This document shows positions 58,341 through 64,000 of a stretch of DNA of 64,000 nucleotides, piece by piece. Position numbers and translations under genes: made by a program. Numbering within the stretch: position 1 is the first letter of the stretch; each line of letters opens with the position of its first letter. The notes below the pieces were generated by a model. That model was not told where the DNA came from and searched no databases. It was given only the letters and a program-made list of their open reading frames with translations. Source of the DNA: Avena insularis (Eukaryota > Streptophyta > Magnoliopsida > Poales > Poaceae); contig CM042686.1 in the NCBI GenBank assembly GCA_023614405.1, positions 350,680,329 to 350,744,328 of the forward strand. The letters are read 5' to 3'.

Positions 58341-59436
58341 TCCTATTTGGGATCCTAGTCCGTGCCAATGGTGGTGTTCTTGGAGGAATCTCCTTCAACA
58401 AGCTCCACCTTCTTGGTCTTGATGGTGGCCTTGAAGGCGGGTTCAGCATTAGTGATCTGCTCCTTTGAAGCCAGCATCTCCGAGGCATCGACCTGGTTCT
58501 GGATCTCCTTGAACTCCTCACCATAGAGAATTGCTTCGGCGAAGGCGGCTTCACTGAGCTCGCACTCCCGTGCCTTGGTGAAGCTTCTGTTAACAGTGAT
58601 GATGTCGTTTGGTCTGGGTATCTTGAGCTTGTTGTAGAAAAAGCATGGCCTTGCGAGGAAGGAGTGGAAGATGTCGTAGCCAAAGATGACGTGGTACACG
58701 CTCTTGAAAGGCACCACTTTGAAGGTCATGCGTTCTTGGGGGTAATTGTAGACATCGCCAAAAGCGACCGGAAGGGTGATGCAGCCCAGGGAATTTGCTT
58801 GTCGGCCAGGGACAACCCCATGGAACACAGTGTTACTCTTCCTTAGCTGGGTCTCCCTCAAGTTCATCTTGTGAAGTGTATCCAGTTACATGATGTGATG
58901 CTGCTTCCACTATCCACAAGGCACTTGGTGAACTCTATGTCATCAATCAAAGGGTTGATGACCATGGTATACTGGTTTTCTGTTTGGATAAGATCTGGGT
59001 GATCCTTCCTATCCCAAGTAATTGGAATCTCCGACCACCTGACGTACTGGGGTACTAGAGGGAGTATAGCCATCAGTATCCTCAGTGAGGTTTTCTGGGC
59101 CCGGACGGTGGGGGTACCAAGGAAGGTATAGTAAGACGGAGCCTTCTTTTTGAAGGGTTTTTTCCCTTTACCCTCTCCCTTGTCAGAAGATTTGGGTACC
59201 ACATCTTCATCCATATCGCTGGATTCCTTGGATTCCTCCTCCTTCTTCTTCCCTTTGCCCTTTCCACGGGGTATGTTCTTCCTACTTTGCTTGTAGTCGG
59301 ACTCAGGGTCTTCCTTATGGTCATTGACAAACTTGCATTGGCGGTTGGTGTGGGTGGCTTTGCTGTTTGCATCGAGATGGATGAAACACGGCATATTGCG
59401 ATACTCTTTGTACATTTGCGGAACACACATAGACAC
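58341..59436 (-). pseudogene. gag C-terminus and protease of Tat-2
   Basis: From right to left: a gag end with CFIHLDANSKATHTNRQCKF and a Lys/Glu-rich tail (59400-59140), then the protease with KCLVDSGSSI near 58900. DSGS is the active site of the retropepsin family. The frame shifts near 58866 and goes on with FGDVYNYPQERMTFKVVPF and YHVIFGYDIFHSFLARPCFF. The gag N-terminus is missing because a CACTA end replaces it at 59434. The Cys/His block matches the one at 4120-4200 in Tat-1. Confidence 0.85.
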
Positions 59437-59440
59437 AATG

Positions 59441-59750
59441 GGCTATCAGTGGCGCACCAAAAACAATGTCAGTGGCGCACAGGGCGTGCGCCACTGATAA
59501 TACGCCACTGATAGCAGAGTAGTCAATGGCGCAGGTCCTGGGGCGCCACGGTTAATAGGGTAGTTAGTGGCGCACGCCAATTCCGTGCGTCACAGATATT
59601 ACCAGCAGCGCACGCACCATCACGCCACGGTTAGTAGGGTAGTCAGTGGCGCAACACCATGCTATGCGCCACAGATATTATCAGCAGCGCACGTGCACAT
59701 GGTGCGCCACTGACCTCAAAACCAGTGCGCCATTGACTAGTCTAGTGTAT
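59441..59750. repeat. CACTA subterminal repeats
   Basis: The 10-bp phrase AGTGGCGCAC or its complement occurs about a dozen times with small changes, for example near 59448, 59470, 59488, 59503, 59566, 59650, 59700 and 59735. In En/Spm-type elements such repeats are binding sites for the element's regulatory protein. Confidence 0.75.
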
Positions 59751-60189
59751 TTTTTTATTTATACGGCATTTATATACAACAGTTATATATAGCAATACAC
59801 CACATATGAATTCAAGTATGAAATAATCTAAGATGATAGTGATCCAAATTGCTGAAATACATCAAATTTGAATTCAAGTGTTATTAGATTATTACACAAA
59901 GTGTGGTAGTACAAATTCGGTCGATCACATTACAAATTCGATCATCACATTACACATGCATAGAGCTATCACCCGAGACTATGATCGAATAGAGCACAGC
60001 AGCGATGACGAGGAGCAACGCCGAAACCATGATCAAGATCTTCATCTGATTCTTCTTCCACATGTATCTCCTCCACTTGGCTACCGCCAACTCTCTTGTC
60101 TTATAGCCTTTGTAGATGTTGCCGCTGAAGTTTTTCACTTGTGCCTAGCAGTCCTCCCACTCGTCGTAGACCCCTAGAACCCGACCCCT

Positions 60190-60840
60190 GTATACCACGT
60201 ACCACTTCGCCATCTCCGTAGACAAGGCATGCATAGACAAGACATGCATGTAGTATATGTTATACAACGAAAAGAATGGCAAACTACAAACATGTTTGCA
60301 TGATCAGAAAAATGAGCAAAGATTCATAAACTTAAAATACAATATAGCACTGATGACGATCATAATCGGTTTGTTGTGCATCATGAGCATCTTTGGTTGA
60401 ACGATACTACCCTTCGGCTAGATAGGGAGTGCCTCTATGGCCAACTTAAGGGAGATGCCTCAGGACTGGATCCGTAGGCATCTCCCTGAAGCTGGCTGTA
60501 GTGTTATCCCTGCTCTTGCACAACATCTTGGAGTTTATAACTTGTCTAGCTAGATCAATTTGTCAGGGAGCTAACTAATTTCACATATCACGGAGTGCCT
60601 CTATGACCAGCTTCAGAGAGATGCCTGAAGACTGGATCCTTAGGCATCTCCCTGAAGTTGGCAGTAGTGTTGTCCCTGATCTCGCACACCCTCCCAGCAT
60701 CAGTGGTGTCACCAATGTACCATGTACCACTTCACCATCTCTGTAGACAAGGCATGCATAGACAAGACATGCATTAGAGAAATGAGAAGATATTCATAAA
60801 CTTAAAATAAAATATAGCACCGACGATGACTATCATATAA
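60190..60840 (+). repeat. Interleaved direct repeats with hairpins inside the CACTA element
   Basis: A segment with ACCACTTC(G/A)CCATCTC and ACAAGGCATGCATAGACAAG occurs at about 60206 and 60728. Between them, GGAGTGCCTCTATG(G/A)CCA(A/G)CTT units recur at 60427 and 60593. Each of the latter units holds a near-perfect hairpin (60450-60460 with 60476-60486; 60611-60626 with 60642-60657). No coding is seen. Confidence 0.7.
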
Positions 60841-61089
60841 GAAAGTGCAACATCGACCGTTAAGGGTTTTACTAGCCCGGGGTAGTTAAGAAATGTTTAC
60901 GACACACACGTCAAACGATAGTTCGGAAACACATCATGAGGATAGTCAAGTCTATGACACGACACACACGACCAACGCTGCTACCTAGGCACACACACAT
61001 CATGTATACCTCGCCGGGAACGGGGTCACGCCCTCTCTCATCATGAACGTCCTAGTGTCGCGTTGCATGTCGAGGCGTTCTTCGATCTC

Positions 61090-61568
61090 GCGGTTACTCA
61101 ACATGATGGCCATGTACATGACCCTCCTTTCATTTTGACTTCGTCATGGATGATTTGGCATAGTTGAGTCTAGATGCACCAGAAGTCCTTCATAAGGTCC
61201 GCAACATCGATTGCCGCCAACTGTGTGGCCTAGTGTCGAAGATTAGCTGGCAGCGCGTTGACCCGTGAATCCCGCATGAACCCCTTGATGTGATGGAGGA
61301 CGTACAAGGCCTCCTTCACACTGTTGGTCGGCTACTTGGCACAGGGGAACTTCGTGTGGTGCATGAACACATGTTTGTCATCCTTGATTCTTGTCCCCTT
61401 GGAGAATTTGCCTCCCTTTTTGACATAGACTTGTAGAGCATTATCTAGAACTTTCTTGAATCTGCCGTAGATCTTCGGCTTTGTGTCACTCGATGAGTCG
61501 AAGTATGTTTCTTGCGACAACCTCGGACAAATGAAGATGAGTGTGTAGTATATGCCTCTGCGCAACAC
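61090..61568 (-). pseudogene. Ulp1-like peptidase, C-terminal part (CACTA ORF)
   Basis: The frame reads FDSSSDTKPKIYGRFKKVLD, ALQVYVKKGGKFSKGTRIKD and HTKFPCAKQPTNSV, then ALYVLHHIKGFMRD in an adjoining frame. This matches the end of the Ulp1/C48-type peptidase-like ORF carried by many grass CACTA elements. The usual catalytic Cys region appears altered, and a stop near 61330 breaks the frame. Its upstream part lies on the other side of the inserted retroposon. Confidence 0.6.
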
Positions 61569-61644
61569 AATTGAAACGGAACTAATTATTGTTGGAAGAG
61601 GACAACAAAATCTAAGAAATAATTTGTTATGACGACGACCTAAT

Positions 61645-63050
61645 TATTATTTTTTGAACGGGGAGCCCCAAAGGGCCTGGAAGCATTTGCATTAACCATA
61701 AATAGAGGAGGTGTACAATATAGCAGAAGACCCCATGAGAAAGAGAAAAAACACATAGGTCCCCCTTTTATGTGGAGAAGACCCCGCTGAAAGATTTCAG
61801 ATGCAAACATGCCCCTCCCTATCTCCTCTGTCGAGCCATGGGCTAACTGCACCACCATCGAGCACCACCGCGGGGACGAGACCACTTGCTTCAGTGTCGA
61901 TGTTGGACGCGGCCGTTGACCCGAAATAGGTCCTCTAATGGAGGTTGAAAAGGTGTCGGAGCTCACCGGCTTTGACACACGACATATTGCCGCATAGATG
62001 ATGCTCGCCGATGTTGCTTCCAATCTCTGGCAAACCCCGACGCAAGAATCCTTACGAACTCCGTCAATGAAGAACGACCCGAACTCCAGCACAACACTCC
62101 TGTCATGGGTGGGTGAAGTCGGGTAGAGAGTGTCAGAGTAGCAAGGAAAATTGTGTTGAAAGGGGAGAGACCGAAACTCCCCGAAGCGCTCTAGCCAAAC
62201 CTTCCACTCACTGCCACCCATGTCCACTCCCTCGCCGCCACGGCCGGTCAAGTGGAACAGAGGAAGACAGCGGGCATACAGGTCAGCTGGAGCGCCAAAA
62301 TCGCGCTTATGAAGGGGATCCGCTTGGAGTAGAGCCACCGGTGACTTCAACCATAGAAGCTTGACAGGGTCCACCCACCGCGGCCTCCTAACGCCACACC
62401 GAAGCGGCAGGAGACAGGATCCCACGCTAACCTCTCCCCCAGACGTAGACCCAGTCGAGTCCCTCCTCCCCTCGCCTCCACGGCCGGCCGGAAGAGGGAG
62501 ATCGAGTAAGTCAATGAGAAAGGAGGGAGCGAAGAAAGGGGACTCCCGAGCAAGGCAAGAACAGCACCCAGCTCCCACCTCAAAAGCTCGACGCTGCTTC
62601 GCCTAGACCATCCGGAAGAAAAGTCCCCAGGGGCTAGAGATTGAGCCAGCAGCAGAACAGACTTTGTCCTTCCGCCACCTCCACAGCCGACCGAAGGAAC
62701 AAGGCCAAGCCACCTCTCAAGCTCCAGATCCCCACCGGGCTTATTGAAGGAGCAGTTGACAACCACCATCCCACCATCTCCCAGAAGGCAGCGACGAAGA
62801 GGGCCGGTGACGGTCGCCGGATCTGGCCCAAACCGCCCGGCGAGCTCCCAGCGACATAGAGCCAAACATAGGGACAGAGCCCAAGACGAAACCTAATATG
62901 CACACTACAGGCGTCGGCGCCTTCCCTCAGCCCACCTCCACCGGCAACACCGGCGAGGGCGACGTCGGGTCGGCCTGGCGAGATCTGGGAGGCGGCCGAG
63001 TACTATAGCAGGGGGGAGAGAAAGAGGAGAGGGGTCCTTTGTAATAGCTC
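61645..63050 (-). mobile_element. Non-autonomous non-LTR retroposon with 14-bp target duplication
   Basis: GACGACGACCTAAT occurs at 61631-61644 and again at 63051-63064, directly flanking the element. On the minus strand it begins with a GC- and CT-rich part (63050 to about 62880) and ends with GGGGCTCCCCGTTCAAAAAA followed by TAATA, an A-rich tail. This end looks like LINE 3' ends of grasses. It is 1406 bp. A 312-residue minus frame (62578-61640) has no reverse transcriptase or endonuclease, so LINE proteins supplied in trans must have moved it. Confidence 0.8.
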
Positions 63051-63113
63051 GACGACGACCTAATGTGTGTTTACTTACTCGGGAAAGCAAGGCAGAAGAA
63101 TGGAATCAATGGT

Positions 63114-63990
63114 CTAGTACTCATGGAAGATATTCCCTAGGTACTCTGCCACCATTGCCCGATCCCCATCGTTCGCCAAGACAACCTCACGCATGTAGTA
63201 GGGGTCCACTTTCACGATACCTTGGGTTTTCTCCCTCTTGGCCTTCAACGCCATATTGAGCGAGTATAGACAGACCAAGTTATAGTCCAGCCGCTTCGAG
63301 TGCAGGAGATTGTAGATGTCCTCATACGACACGAAGAATATTTCCACGGGTGCTTGGTCGATGAATCCATAGCCCGATGGCACCTTGCATGTGAATACCA
63401 GGTACCCGGGCTTCTTCTCTTTAAGAAGGGAGGTCTCGAGATGTAGAATTGAGTAATTCATATTTGCTATGGGTCCACCCGCGACTTCAAGCATATCCTT
63501 AGTCAAAACTGGCTTACCCGCTATGTGCACCCTGAAATCACTAGGCTCTTATCTCATGTCGTCTCGACCCCAGAGTATCTTCTTTGGAACCGTCTGGCTC
63601 GAAGCCTTCTTCCTCCAGCTATGCTTCCGGCCCTTCTTCAGCTTCTCGGCCGCCTCGACAGGATCAGTGGATCGTCTTAACTACTCATCGGCCTCCTTGT
63701 GGAGTGTGGTGGGGCTGACAATCACCGTCGGGTTGGGTTGTGGACCAGCGGCATCACCCGGAGGCATCTCTTGATCATAAGCGCCACCGAAGTGCATACG
63801 CTGCGAGCATGACATGGGACGACCGGGTTGTTGACCGCGGGAGGTTGCCTCTCCAATATGTGGCATGTAGAATCCGTCGGTGCCCATGGTGTTGAGGTAG
63901 CCGTCGACGTCATCCTCATCGTTGGCGACATGAGGTGCATCCTGATGCACGTCCTTGGGCTGCGGCGACGGCGTGTGTGCAATTAACTAT
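63114..63990 (-). pseudogene. CACTA accessory ORF, N-terminal and central part
   Basis: On the minus strand an acidic, Met/Gly/Pro-rich part (63950-63681) is followed, after a stop near 63680, by a Lys-rich linker and the frame 63530-63114. It reads GKPVLTKDMLEVAGGPIANM, LETSLLKEKKPGYLVFTCKV, then VEIFFVSYEDIYNLLHSKRL, LVCLYSLNMALKAKR and VDPYYMRE. This is the conserved region that precedes the Ulp1-like peptidase in CACTA ORFs. It ends at a stop near 63114, upstream of the retroposon insertion, with the peptidase part at 61090-61568. The start codon is probably outside the window or just at its edge. Confidence 0.6.
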
Positions 63991-64000
63991 TGATGCCTCT

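Larger units (their letters stand above)
46110..59433 (-). mobile_element. Ty3/gypsy retrotransposon, Tat-like lineage (Tat-2), split and truncated
   Basis: Minus-strand order from right to left: gag end, protease, reverse transcriptase, a second RNase H domain, integrase, then an antisense ORF on the plus strand. An RNase H placed after the first RT/RNase H unit and an antisense ORF behind integrase are hallmarks of the Tat lineage (Grande, Retand, RIRE2 and relatives). Both LTRs are missing: the 5' side ends at the CACTA edge (59434) and the 3' side at the LINE (about 46110). A non-coding LTR element (50020-56582) sits between RNase H and integrase. Confidence 0.85.
59434..64000 (-). mobile_element. 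CACTA (En/Spm-type) transposon, one end and part of the body
   Basis: The edge against Tat-2 reads CACAATGGGCTATCAGTGGC, close to the CACTA ends common in Triticeae but with an A in place of the T in CACTA. Subterminal repeats of AGTGGCGCAC follow in both orientations. A Ulp1-like ORF lies further in on the minus strand. The transposase gene and the other end are beyond the window, so the 3-bp target duplication cannot be tested. A non-LTR retroposon interrupts it at 61645-63050. Confidence 0.7.

Noticed and set aside
62113..62865. Several GC-rich ORFs on both strands
   Set aside because: They lie inside the non-autonomous retroposon, overlap one another and contain no known domain.

Overview
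The window is plant nuclear DNA made almost entirely of nested transposable elements. No gene in it looks intact. The organism is most likely a Triticeae grass (wheat, barley, Aegilops or a relative). I infer this from the element types: Tat-lineage Ty3/gypsy elements with an antisense ORF, coding-free LTR elements with tRNA-Asp-like or tRNA-iMet primer sites, CACTA elements carrying a Ulp1-like ORF, and MuDR-type MULEs. I ran no database search, so family names rest on motifs.

Layout. (1) 1-3946 is the end of a very long LTR that cuts into the gag of a minus-strand Tat gypsy element (3947-7754), whose 5' LTR is 7245-7754. (2) That element sits in a tandem array of 48-bp and 39-bp units (array A, 7755-9743). 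The same array occurs inverted as array B (12600-15086 and 24566-27690). The arrays flank a 2.9-kb core with a partial XS-zinc-finger-like coding fragment. Together this is a foldback-like structure. (3) Array B is split by a complete LTR retrotransposon, 15087-24565, with target duplication CATTG. Its LTRs are about 4.3 kb and its interior only 796 bp. (4) 27700-36750 is the only stretch with host-like coding relics: an unrecognised ORF (27790-28503), a decayed MuDR transposase (29278-31881, minus), an F-box/DUF295 pseudogene (32711-33949) and an unrecognised ORF (34723-35385), among short direct repeats. (5) 36751-41581 is a non-coding LTR element with a truncated right LTR. It is joined through a 20-bp filler to a decayed LINE (to about 46110), which carries a solo LTR (42809-44496, TSD GCCCC). 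(6) About 46110-59433 is a second, older Tat gypsy element on the minus strand (protease, RT, RNase H, integrase, plus an antisense ORF). It is split by a coding-free LTR element at 50020-56582. (7) 59434-64000 is one end of a CACTA transposon with a Ulp1-like ORF, interrupted by a 1.4-kb non-LTR retroposon with a 14-bp target duplication (61645-63050).

The features do not form a pathway. The order of insertions can be read: arrays and core are older than Tat-1 and the long-LTR element; the 1-3946 element is younger than Tat-1; Tat-2 is older than the 50020-56582 element and the CACTA; the LINE is older than the solo LTR. The least explained structure is the inverted pair of 48/39-bp arrays around the XS-zinc-finger-like fragment.
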